The translations under genes and the position numbers were made by a program. Shown piece after piece: positions 1-7,266 of a stretch of 64,000 nt of DNA (position 1 is the first letter of the stretch; each line of letters starts with the position of its first letter). Below the pieces are notes generated by a model. It had not been told where the DNA came from. It made no database searches and was given only the letters and a program-made list of their open reading frames with translations. The stretch lies in assembly GCA_017503735.1 (NCBI GenBank), contig JAFVSN010000031.1, positions 1 through 64,000 on the forward strand. The letters are read 5' to 3'. This DNA is from Lachnospiraceae bacterium. GTDB taxonomy: Bacteria; Bacillota; Clostridia; Lachnospirales; Lachnospiraceae.

Positions 1-402
1 GAACTCTATGCAGAGATGGCAGAGTTTGGGCGAAAGCCGGAGGAGTTGATATCAATGTTTTCGGAATTTTTACGGGAAATGGACCGCAATACCATTCGGT
101 ATATGGTGGACGATATGAAGGAGCAGATAGAAAAAGGGAAGCAGGAGCTGGCAGAGATAAACAAAACGCTTGCTGAAAAGAATGAGGCTCTTGCTAAGAA
201 GGACGAGGCTCTTGCTAAGAAGGACGAGGCTCTTGCTAAGAAGAACGAGGCTCTTGCTAAGAAGGACGAGGCTCTTGCTGAGAAGAATGAAGCTCTTGCT
301 GAGAAGAATGAAGCTCTTGCAGAGAAGGATGAGGCTCTTAAGGCCCAGACCGAAGAAATTGCCCGCTTAAAAGCCATGCTCGCCACCACAACACAAAACT
401 AA
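1..402 (+). CDS. C-terminal end of a PD-(D/E)XK (Rpn-type) transposase-like protein, cut by the window edge
   Basis: The frame is open at base 1 and runs 134 codons to TAA. The first ~45 residues (ELYAEMAEFGRKPEEL, FLREMDRNTIRYMVDD) resemble the tail of Rpn/PD-(D/E)XK putative transposases common in Lachnospiraceae; the nuclease part would lie to the left of the window. The rest is a coiled coil of seven-residue repeats (NEALAKK, DEALAEK) followed by a short ATTTQN tail. The in-frame ATG at 16 is probably internal. The family call rests only on the short non-repetitive part and is tentative; the coding nature of the repeats is clear because the frame stays open through all of them. Confidence 0.6.
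   Translation, partial: ELYAEMAEFGRKPEELISMFSEFLREMDRNTIRYMVDDMKEQIEKGKQELAEINKTLAEKNEALAKKDEALAKKDEALAKKNEALAKKDEALAEKNEALAEKNEALAEKDEALKAQTEEIARLKAMLATTTQN
181..348 (+). repeat. Tandem 21-bp repeat encoding coiled-coil heptads
   Basis: Eight consecutive 21-base units of the form (A/G)A(C/T)GA(G/A)GCTCTTGC, the last one degenerate. Each unit encodes one heptad. Near-identity at the DNA level, not only the protein level, points to recent expansion by slippage or recombination. Confidence 0.9.
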
Positions 403-432
403 GTATCGATAAAACTTTAATAATCTAATCTC

Positions 433-460
433 TTGAACAATCCCCCGATTTGTGTATAAT
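433..460 (+). promoter_or_regulatory. Promoter of the DUF368-zinc transporter operon
   Basis: TTGAAC at 433-438 and TATAAT at 455-460 with a 16-base spacer. The -10 box lies in the loop of the hairpin at 438-475, so this promoter and the hairpin overlap. Confidence 0.6.
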
Positions 461-475
461 GATATTTGGGGGATT
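438..475 (+). terminator. Possible terminator of the transposase-like gene, overlapping a promoter
   Basis: CAATCCCCC (438-446) pairs with GGGGGATTG (467-475) and is followed by a T-rich stretch (GTATTTTT). The loop of about 20 bases carries the -10 box of the next operon. It may end the upstream transcript or act as an operator-like palindrome. Confidence 0.5.
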
Positions 476-485
476 GTATTTTTGC

Positions 486-533
486 GTGTAGACAAAGTTG
501 CGAAGTTGTGGCAGTGCGAAGCAACGTCTACAC
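486..533 (+). other. Hairpin in the leader of the DUF368 gene
   Basis: GTGTAGAC and GTTGC in the left arm pair with GCAAC and GTCTACAC in the right arm, 13 base pairs with a three-base bulge. It lies between the promoter and the ribosome site at 565-570. Its first 14 bases (from 485) closely match one end of the 101-bp element found at 24694. Confidence 0.6.
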
Positions 534-579
534 GGAAAACGTGCATCCCGTGATTTTACAAAACAAGGAGTACTTACAG

Positions 580-1521
580 ATGAAGTTTCTTTTCGATATC
601 ATCCGCGGTGCGGTGATCGGCATCGCGAATATTATTCCGGGTGTCAGCGGTGGCACCATGATGGTAACCATGGGCATTTATGACAAGCTGATCGGTTCCA
701 TTACCGGAATTGTGAAGAATTTTAAGAAGAGTATTAAGACGCTGTTTCCGTACATCATCGGTATGGTAGTAGGGATCGGAGCCTTTGCGTTTTTGCTTAC
801 GAAAGTGTTGCTTGTAAAAGCCCCGCTTCCGACGGCTTTTGCGTTTATCGGTTTGATTGTGGGCGGCGTGCCGGTGCTTGTGAAGAAGACGGTACAGGCG
901 GGAAAGAAAAAAGAAGCGGACACGGAAGATGCGACCGGGACGGTTGCGGAAAAAGCCGGAAAAGGACAGTCTGTGGCTGAACAAAAGAAGTCGAATCTCC
1001 TTCTCTGTATTCTGGTTTTTGTTCTCTTTTTTGCTTTGATTATCGGCATGCAGTTTATGGGAGAGGGCGCAGACCGGGAAGTGACCTTCTCTTTTGGAAC
1101 GGTTTTGATTATGATGTTTATGGGCGTGTTGGCGGCTGCGGCAATGGTAATTCCGGGTGTCAGCGGGTCTTTGCTTTTACTGGCGTTCGGGTTTTATAAT
1201 CCGGTAACCGGAGCAATTACGGATTTTATTTCCGCAGTATTCGACTTTGATATTGCAACGGCGTGGGACAAGTTTCTGATTTTGTTCCCGTTCGGTATCG
1301 GTGTGCTTTTGGGCATTTTCTTTGTGGCAAAGCTGATTGAATGGTTGCTTAAAAAACATGAGAGGTTGACCTACTGCGGTATTTTGGGCCTTGTATGCGC
1401 ATCGCCGATTCCGGTGTTTTTAAATGCTTTGGGCGGAACGGTCGGGGTGATCGCGGTTGTTGCCAGTGTAATAACCTTTGTAGCAGGATTTGTAGTTGCT
1501 TATGCGATGGGAAGAGAGTAA
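580..1521 (+). CDS. DUF368 (PopT-type) polyprenyl-phosphate translocase
   Basis: A 313-residue polytopic membrane protein. The start is taken at ATG 580, eleven bases after AAGGAG (565-570); a longer upstream frame exists but lies within the leader hairpin. Two related motifs, IIPGVSGGTMM near residue 20 and IPGVSGS near 190, give the inverted-repeat look of DUF368. Members of this family (PopT) are known to return undecaprenyl phosphate to the inner face of the membrane for reuse in envelope synthesis; that role is family knowledge, not visible here. A charged loop of about 45 residues (rich in K, E, A) separates the halves. It lies three bases upstream of the zinc-binding-protein gene, so the two are almost certainly co-transcribed. 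Confidence 0.85.
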   Translation: MKFLFDIIRGAVIGIANIIPGVSGGTMMVTMGIYDKLIGSITGIVKNFKKSIKTLFPYIIGMVVGIGAFAFLLTKVLLVKAPLPTAFAFIGLIVGGVPVLVKKTVQAGKKKEADTEDATGTVAEKAGKGQSVAEQKKSNLLLCILVFVLFFALIIGMQFMGEGADREVTFSFGTVLIMMFMGVLAAAAMVIPGVSGSLLLLAFGFYNPVTGAITDFISAVFDFDIATAWDKFLILFPFGIGVLLGIFFVAKLIEWLLKKHERLTYCGILGLVCASPIPVFLNALGGTVGVIAVVASVITFVAGFVVAYAMGRE

Positions 1522-1524
1522 TCG

Positions 1525-2571
1525 ATGGGAAAGAGAAAAGCGGTTTTTATGAGTTGCCTGTTGGCAATTGCCTTTGGGATTACAGCGATATTGGTGGCCC
1601 TTGCGGAGAAGGGAGAGAAATCGGAGGGGATTCTTTGTGTAACCTCTTTTTATCCGGTACAGCTTTTGGCGGAGTCGGTGAGCGAGGGAGCAGAGGGTGT
1701 GACGGTACGGAATCTGACAGAGAATCATTCCGGCTGTATTCACGATTATACCCTGACCACACGGGATATGCGATTGCTGTCCGAAGCGGAGTTGTTCTTC
1801 ATTAACGGCGGTGAGATGGAGCTGTTTTTGGAAAAGGCGGCAAAAGAGTATAAGAAGATGGAAATTGTGGATACCTCGGAAGGATATGCGTTTTTGGAGG
1901 GAGTGGGTCATAATCATGACCATGGCGCAGGGGAACCGGAAGGTGAAGAACTTCACGACCATGGGTTACATGATGAGACAGATGTGGCGTCTTGCACGGA
2001 CCCGACCCATCATCATGAGGTAAACGCCCATATCTGGATGGACATTGACGGCTATTTGATGCAGCTTTCCAAGGTGGAGGAGGCGTTTATAAAAGCGGAC
2101 CCGGCGCAGGAGGCGTTGTACCGGAAAAATGCCCGGGCTTGCCGAGCGGAACTTACAAAGTTGAAAGAAGCGTTTAGGGAAGCGAAAGAGGAACTTTCCG
2201 GAATAGAAACCGTGGTGTTTCATGAAGGGTTTGTTTATTTGTTAAATATGTTGGGGATGGAAACGGTACACTGCATTTCCATGGATTCCGATACGCAGAT
2301 TGCAGCGGGAGAAGCGGCAGAAGTGATAGAGGAATGTAAATTTCACGGAATTACAAAGGTTTTTGCAGAGGCGGACTTTGAAGAAACGGTGGAGGATATC
2401 TTTGGAAAGGAGCTTTCCTGCGAAGTTGTGGTGCTGGACCCCATCACCGGAGCCGGGAGTACACAGGCCGGAACGGAGGAGACAAGCACCGGGGGAAAGG
2501 GTGTTGCGCTGTATTGTGAGCGAATGAGAGCGAATTTAGAAGGGATCAGGCAGACCTACGGGATGCGGTAA
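1525..2571 (+). CDS. Zinc ABC transporter substrate-binding protein (ZnuA/AdcA type)
   Basis: A 348-residue extracytoplasmic protein with one N-terminal hydrophobic segment (about 12-28) and no lipobox cysteine. Metal-ligand motifs of cluster A-1 binding proteins are visible: NHSGCIHDY, a His- and acid-rich flexible loop at about 129-165 (HNHDH, HDHGLHD, HHHE), NAHIWMD with His169, and FHEGFVYL. The His-rich loop is typical of zinc rather than manganese binders. It is followed nine bases later by the ATPase gene and then the permease gene, a complete importer. I saw no clear Zur operator upstream. Confidence 0.9.
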   Translation: MGKRKAVFMSCLLAIAFGITAILVALAEKGEKSEGILCVTSFYPVQLLAESVSEGAEGVTVRNLTENHSGCIHDYTLTTRDMRLLSEAELFFINGGEMELFLEKAAKEYKKMEIVDTSEGYAFLEGVGHNHDHGAGEPEGEELHDHGLHDETDVASCTDPTHHHEVNAHIWMDIDGYLMQLSKVEEAFIKADPAQEALYRKNARACRAELTKLKEAFREAKEELSGIETVVFHEGFVYLLNMLGMETVHCISMDSDTQIAAGEAAEVIEECKFHGITKVFAEADFEETVEDIFGKELSCEVVVLDPITGAGSTQAGTEETSTGGKGVALYCERMRANLEGIRQTYGMR

Positions 2572-2580
2572 GGAGGAAGT

Positions 2581-3366
2581 ATGTTCGGCAGTTTGGAAAA
2601 GAAAAAAAGGAATAAAGAATTGAAAAAACGTGCCGGACATCTTTCGGAGCGTGCGGCCTGCGGTTTGCACTGTATTAAAATGGAAGATATCGGTGTGTAC
2701 GCGGGAAAAACACCGATTATCGAGCATGTCAATGTGCATATTCATTGCGGAAAGCTGACGGCGATTATCGGACGAAACGGAGCGGGGAAATCCACGCTGA
2801 TTAAGGCGATTTTAGGTGAAGTGGCCCACGAAGGGACGATCGAATTCCGTGATATGAAAGAAAATAAAGTGAAGAAGTTAAAAATCGGTTATGTTCCGCA
2901 ATATTTGAACCTAAAAAAGGATGCGCCGGTGAGCGTGTATGATTTGTTTGCCAGTTGTATCAGTAATGTACCGGTGTTTTTGTGCCGGAAGAAAGCGTTG
3001 TATAATGAAATTTTAAATCGTCTGGCTTTATTTGAAGCGGAAAACTTGATTGACAAACGACTGGGGGATTTGTCCGGCGGTGAGTTGCAGAGAGTGTTGC
3101 TTTCCATTGCTTGTACCCCGGTGCCGAATTTGTTGCTTCTGGATGAACCGGTATCCGGTGTTGACCGGAAGGGAATGGAATTGTTTTACCGGACCATTCA
3201 TAACCTGAAAGAGAAGTATGATTTGTCCGTGATTCTGGTGTCTCATGATTTGACACTGGTAAAGGAATATGCGGATTCCGTGATCTTGTTGGACAAGACG
3301 GTATTAAAAGAAGGAACCCCGGAGGAAGTGATGGAGAGTCCGGAGTTTCATGAGATTTTCGGATAG
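2581..3366 (+). CDS. Zinc ABC transporter ATP-binding protein (ZnuC type)
   Basis: A 261-residue ABC ATPase. Walker A GRNGAGKS starts at residue 64, the signature LSGGE at 164, and Walker B LLLLDEP has its Asp-Glu at 188-189. ATG 2581 follows AAGGAGG directly at good spacing. The first ~30 residues (rich in Lys, with two Cys) are an N-terminal extension over the usual ABC start at about MEDIGVYAG. Together with the genes on each side it forms the zinc importer, hydrolysing ATP on the cytoplasmic face. Confidence 0.9.
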   Translation: MFGSLEKKKRNKELKKRAGHLSERAACGLHCIKMEDIGVYAGKTPIIEHVNVHIHCGKLTAIIGRNGAGKSTLIKAILGEVAHEGTIEFRDMKENKVKKLKIGYVPQYLNLKKDAPVSVYDLFASCISNVPVFLCRKKALYNEILNRLALFEAENLIDKRLGDLSGGELQRVLLSIACTPVPNLLLLDEPVSGVDRKGMELFYRTIHNLKEKYDLSVILVSHDLTLVKEYADSVILLDKTVLKEGTPEEVMESPEFHEIFG

Positions 3367-3378
3367 GAGGCACGGCAA

Positions 3379-4182
3379 ATGGAGTTTCTAAGCTATGGTT
3401 TTATGCGGAATGCACTTATTGCAATCTGTATCATTACGCCGTTGTTCGGTATGTTAGGCACGATGATTGTCAACAACCGGATGGCCTTTTTTTCCGATGC
3501 TTTGGGGCACTCGGCACTTACGGGAATGGCACTCGGCGTGGTGCTCGGAGTTGCGGGAACCGATCTTCCTATGTTGCTATTTGCGGTTTGCTTTGCCTTG
3601 GTGTTAAATCATATGAAGCGAAAGAGTTCTGCTTCCACGGATACGATGATTTCCGTGTTCTCTTCCTTGGGGACAGCGGTGGGTTTGGTGATATTGTCCC
3701 GGGGCGGAAATTTTTCTAAGTATTCGGCACTTTTAGTAGGAGATATTTTAAGCATTACGGGAAAAGAAATTTTGTGTCTGGTAGTTGTGTTGGCGGTAAC
3801 CTTTCTTTTTTGGCTGTTCTGTTTCAATAAGTTGCATGCTTGCAGCATCAATAAGAGTCTGGCAAAGAGCAAAGGGATTCCGGTGCGACTGATGGAAGAT
3901 TTGTTTGGTGTACTTATCGCAGTGATTGTAATGCTTTCCATTAAATGGGTAGGTGTGTTGTTGATTAATGCGCTGTTGATTTTGCCGGTAGCTGCGGCGG
4001 CCAATATTTCTTCGAATATGCGGGAGTATCATTTGTTTTCGGTAATATTATCCGTGGCTTCCGGATTGATTGGGTTGATATTGTCTTATTATTTGAATGC
4101 GGCGGCAGGACCGACGATTGTAATTGTAGCGGCTGTGTTTTTTGCGGCGACTTTTTTTGCAAAGCCGTTATTTCGATCATAA
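3379..4182 (+). CDS. Zinc ABC transporter permease (ZnuB type)
   Basis: A 267-residue, highly hydrophobic protein of the ABC-3 metal permease family. The conserved HSALTGMALG stretch near residue 50 and the WVGVLLINALLILPVAAAA segment late in the protein are typical. It starts 12 bases after the ATPase stop with GGAGG upstream. It would form the membrane channel of the importer encoded by the two preceding genes. Confidence 0.9.
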   Translation: MEFLSYGFMRNALIAICIITPLFGMLGTMIVNNRMAFFSDALGHSALTGMALGVVLGVAGTDLPMLLFAVCFALVLNHMKRKSSASTDTMISVFSSLGTAVGLVILSRGGNFSKYSALLVGDILSITGKEILCLVVVLAVTFLFWLFCFNKLHACSINKSLAKSKGIPVRLMEDLFGVLIAVIVMLSIKWVGVLLINALLILPVAAAANISSNMREYHLFSVILSVASGLIGLILSYYLNAAAGPTIVIVAAVFFAATFFAKPLFRS

Positions 4183-4231
4183 AATTACGCGGAGAAAGCG
4201 TTTTTATAGTTTGCGAACGGGAGGTTAAAAG

Positions 4232-5353
4232 ATGAAGGACAAGGAGATTTACAAACGGATTTTAGTGAACTTTTTAGTGACACTGACAGGGGTAGTGCTT
4301 TGTGTTCTGTTTTTGGGGGATGCGTTACGCTTTTTCCTGCCCTTTGTAATCGGCTTTTTTATTGCCGCCATTGCAAATCCTATGGTACGCTTCCTTGAGA
4401 AGAAGGTAAAGGTGAAAAGAAAATACGGCTCTGCCATTATTATTGTTTTTGTACTGGCAGTGGTTGTGGGTGTACTGTACTTAATCGGTTATTTCCTGGT
4501 ACGGGAGTTGATAGACTTAATCGGAGATTTGCCGTCGTTGTTGGAAAAGGCACAAAAATTGCTGGAGGAATTATCCACCAGATTGTACGGAGTTTACGAA
4601 AAGCTTCCGCAGGGTGTTCAGACTGCCATCGGAAATATGGGGCATGGTCTGGAAAGCTGGTTGGATAAGACGATTTCCGATTTTAAAATGCCGTCCATCA
4701 GTGCTGCCGGGAACTATGTGGGAAGCTTTATCGAAGGAATTTTGATTGCGATTATTACGATTCTTGCGGCATACTTCTTTATTGCGGACCGGGATAAGTT
4801 GGTAGAAGGACTGAAAAAGATTGTTCCGAAGACGTTACAGGAATATTATATGTTGGTAATGAATAACATCAAGTCTGCCATCGGCGGATATTTTAAGGCG
4901 CAGTTTAAAATCATGCTGATTATCATTGTGATTTTGTTTATCGGGTTTGAGGCGCTGGGTGTAAATTATTCTTTCTTGCTTGCTCTTTTGACAGCATTTC
5001 TTGACCTGCTTCCGGTGTTCGGAACCGGAACCATTATCGGTCCGTGGGTTGTGGTGGACATTATTACGGGAAAATACATTGAAGCCATTGTGTTAACGGT
5101 ATTGTATCTGGTATGTCAGTTCACAAAGCAATTATTGCAACCGAAAATGGTGGGAGACAGTATTGGTATGAATCCGCTTTTGACCTTGTTCTTTATGTTT
5201 GTGGGCTATCGGATCGGCGGAATCCTCGGAATGATTATCGGAATTCCGGTGGGGATGGTCATTGTGAATTTTTATCGTATCGGTATATTTGACCGCCTCA
5301 TTCGCGGATTTAAGATTATTGCGAAAAGCATCAACGAGTATCGGAAGTATTAG
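4232..5353 (+). CDS. AI-2E family transporter / permease
   Basis: A 373-residue polytopic membrane protein. Family features are the paired N-terminal helices, a long central amphipathic stretch (LLEKAQKLLEELSTR) and the C-terminal block DLLPVFGTGTIIGPW followed by QPKMVGDSIGMNPLLT. The substrate of this group is usually unknown; some relatives move ions or autoinducer-2, so none is assigned here. ATG 4232 follows GGGAGG. It is 49 bases downstream of the zinc permease gene with no terminator seen, so it could be the last gene of that operon. Confidence 0.85.
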   Translation: MKDKEIYKRILVNFLVTLTGVVLCVLFLGDALRFFLPFVIGFFIAAIANPMVRFLEKKVKVKRKYGSAIIIVFVLAVVVGVLYLIGYFLVRELIDLIGDLPSLLEKAQKLLEELSTRLYGVYEKLPQGVQTAIGNMGHGLESWLDKTISDFKMPSISAAGNYVGSFIEGILIAIITILAAYFFIADRDKLVEGLKKIVPKTLQEYYMLVMNNIKSAIGGYFKAQFKIMLIIIVILFIGFEALGVNYSFLLALLTAFLDLLPVFGTGTIIGPWVVVDIITGKYIEAIVLTVLYLVCQFTKQLLQPKMVGDSIGMNPLLTLFFMFVGYRIGGILGMIIGIPVGMVIVNFYRIGIFDRLIRGFKIIAKSINEYRKY

Positions 5354-5436
5354 TGAAACTTGCCGGCGTAACAATGAATTTGCGGTGTTGCGCCGGTTTT
5401 TGGTTCAAAAACAGTTCGGGCAAAGGAGAAGAGAAC

Positions 5437-6204
5437 GTGACAGAACAGGAAGTTATTTCGATCGAAGAATTAAATCAGCTTCTTACACGGTATGCCATCG
5501 GGAAAAAGCCTCTGGCAGCTTTGCTCGGCTGGGGGGCGACAACCGTGCTTCGCTATGCGGACGGGCTGTGTCCGGCGGGAGAGTACGGAACCCATTTGAA
5601 GAAATTATATGAGGAGCCGTTATTTTATCTGGAAGTGCTGGAAGCAAAGAAAGAACGATTGACACCGGTGGCCTATAAGAAAAGTAAAAATGCGGTACTT
5701 GCCTATTTGACCTCCTCAAAACTATGGTGCGGTGTGCAATATATTATCGAGAGGGCAAAAGGGGATATTTCCCCCCTGCGTGTAGTGATGACCTTATACT
5801 ATGCCCAAGCCTTTTCTTTGGGATTGACGGATAAGGCATTGTTTACCGAGGAATGCGAATTGTCCACTGCCGGAGTGCCGTATGCATACTATTATGAGCA
5901 GTTGAAGAAAAACGGGACTTGTTACCGCTTTTCTGCGGAGAAACTGTTTACACCGGAAGAAGAGTCTTTTTTGGATGCGGCTTATCGGATGCTTCTCTGG
6001 TATGGTCCGGCAGAACTGGAACATGTATTTCTGGCTGAACGGAAATACCTTCGTATCAGTCGTATGGAGGGTGGAGGCAAAAAAATTAAAAATGCCGCCA
6101 TTGGGGGATTTTTTAAAAAAGTGGTACAAGGTTATAAAATCACCCGACCGGAGGAATTTAACTTATACTTTGCGGAACGGACGGGACGTGGACGAAAACG
6201 GTAG
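5437..6204 (+). CDS. HTH-Panacea (SocA/DUF4065) domain protein, antitoxin-like
   Basis: A 255-residue protein starting at GTG 5437, seven bases after AAAGGAGA; the open frame extends upstream to 5353 but without a ribosome site. The N-terminal part (about 10-65) looks like a lambda-repressor-type helix-turn-helix (LAALLGWGATTVLRY). The rest matches the Panacea domain: LYYAQAFSLGLTDKALF, then a GVPYAYYYEQL segment and FTPEEESFLDAAYRMLLWYG. Proteins with this domain, such as SocA, are mostly antitoxins or proteolytic adaptors. No toxin-like partner is next to it: upstream is a permease, downstream a MerR regulator with its own promoter. Function here is inferred. Confidence 0.7.
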   Translation: MTEQEVISIEELNQLLTRYAIGKKPLAALLGWGATTVLRYADGLCPAGEYGTHLKKLYEEPLFYLEVLEAKKERLTPVAYKKSKNAVLAYLTSSKLWCGVQYIIERAKGDISPLRVVMTLYYAQAFSLGLTDKALFTEECELSTAGVPYAYYYEQLKKNGTCYRFSAEKLFTPEEESFLDAAYRMLLWYGPAELEHVFLAERKYLRISRMEGGGKKIKNAAIGGFFKKVVQGYKITRPEEFNLYFAERTGRGRKR

Positions 6205-6253
6205 GGTGAAGAACCTTTACAGTTATGTTTTATGAAAAAAATTCAAAAAGTAC

Positions 6254-6284
6254 TTGACTGTAAACCTTGTTGATACCTTACAGT
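6254..6284 (+). promoter_or_regulatory. MerR-type promoter and operator
   Basis: TTGACT (6254-6259) and TACAGT (6279-6284) are separated by 19 bases, the stretched spacing typical of MerR-controlled promoters. A perfect inverted repeat, ACTGTAA (6257-6263) and TTACAGT (6278-6284), spans the spacer. It lies just ahead of the MerR gene, so autoregulation is likely. Confidence 0.75.
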
Positions 6285-6317
6285 GGGGGTATCACAGGGA
6301 AAACAGGAGGGATTGAT

Positions 6318-7079
6318 ATGACAATCAAAGAAGTGGAACAGAATTTAAATGTGCCGAGAGCAACGGTTCGTTTTTATGAAAAGGAAGGACTGTTTAGCCC
6401 GGTGCGGGGAGAAAACGGTTACCGGGAATACAGCGAAGAAGACGTTGTGTTATTGAAGAAGATTATTATTTTTCGAAAACTGGGATTTGCGGTATCGGAT
6501 ATTGAGGATGTGCTGGACGGAGCAAAACCTATGTCGGAAGCACTGGAAAACAACATGGAAAACCTGACGAGACAGATGCAGGAACTGCAAGGCGCATTGA
6601 CCCTTTGCCGGAAAATGCAGGAAAACGGAGAACAAATCGAAACCTTTGACGCGGATAAATACTGGAATGCGGTAGAAGAGGAAGAACGGAAAGGAAACCG
6701 CTTCTTAGACATTGCGAAGGATGTGGTACGATTCGAGAAAGCAACCGTGCTGGAATTTTTTGCAATAGCACATGATGACGGAAAACCTGTGGATGATATT
6801 CGGGCAGTTTTGATAAAGATAGCGGCTACGACTTTTGGGTTCTGTTTCGGTTGGTGTTTACTGGAGTGTATCTTCGGAGAGTTTAGTATCGAGACTTTCG
6901 GAAAGGCGTTATCCACATTTGTCGGAATGTTGGTAATAGAGATTGTAGTTGCGGTACCCACCTACTTCTATCTGAAAAAACATCCGAAGGCAAAGAAAAA
7001 GAACGTAGAGCTCTGGATGGCATTGGGGATTTTGGTCGTACTGGTGGTGGGTTTAGTGGTAGTTAAGTTAGTAAAATAA
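6318..7079 (+). CDS. MerR-family transcriptional regulator with C-terminal membrane segments
   Basis: A 253-residue protein starting at ATG 6318 behind AGGAGG (6305-6310). Residues 1-70 are a MerR winged helix (MTIKEVEQNLNVPRATVRFYEKEG, YREYSEEDVVLLKKI). A coiled-coil dimerisation stretch follows (about 75-115). The last ~100 residues hold three predicted membrane helices, including TFGFCFGWCLLECIF, TFVGMLVIEIVVAVPTYFYL and a final LVVLVVGLVVVKLV. It therefore looks like a membrane-tethered one-component regulator without a classical effector-binding domain. The operator at 6254-6284 suggests self-control; other targets are unknown. Confidence 0.85.
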   Translation: MTIKEVEQNLNVPRATVRFYEKEGLFSPVRGENGYREYSEEDVVLLKKIIIFRKLGFAVSDIEDVLDGAKPMSEALENNMENLTRQMQELQGALTLCRKMQENGEQIETFDADKYWNAVEEEERKGNRFLDIAKDVVRFEKATVLEFFAIAHDDGKPVDDIRAVLIKIAATTFGFCFGWCLLECIFGEFSIETFGKALSTFVGMLVIEIVVAVPTYFYLKKHPKAKKKNVELWMALGILVVLVVGLVVVKLVK

Positions 7080-7117
7080 GCGATCGCCGATGGGAAACTA
7101 TGTGTAGGGAATGAAAA

Positions 7118-7255
7118 GTCGGGGGAAGACATATTGTTCCTAAAAGAACCATAAGGAAACGTCGGCACTTAGCGAGGTGTTTTCGAGCATAGTGTCCGCT
7201 ACGTTTCTGCATGAGCGAGAGCGGGTTCTTGTGGAATAATATGTCTTCCCCCGAC
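7118..7255. other. 138-bp foldback between convergent genes
   Basis: The left arm (7118-7150) and right arm (7223-7255) are near-perfect reverse complements, starting with GTCGGGGGAAGACATATT and ending with its complement. A second stem lies inside (AAACG..CGGCACT at 7157-7169 against AGTGTCCGCTACGTTT at 7191-7206). No T-tract follows either arm, so it is not an ordinary terminator, though it sits where both converging transcripts end. Confidence 0.75.
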
Positions 7256-7266
7256 GATTTAGAGGT

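Noticed and set aside
181-348. Regular repeats that could suggest a CRISPR array
   Set aside because: Units are contiguous with no spacers and encode heptads in one open frame.
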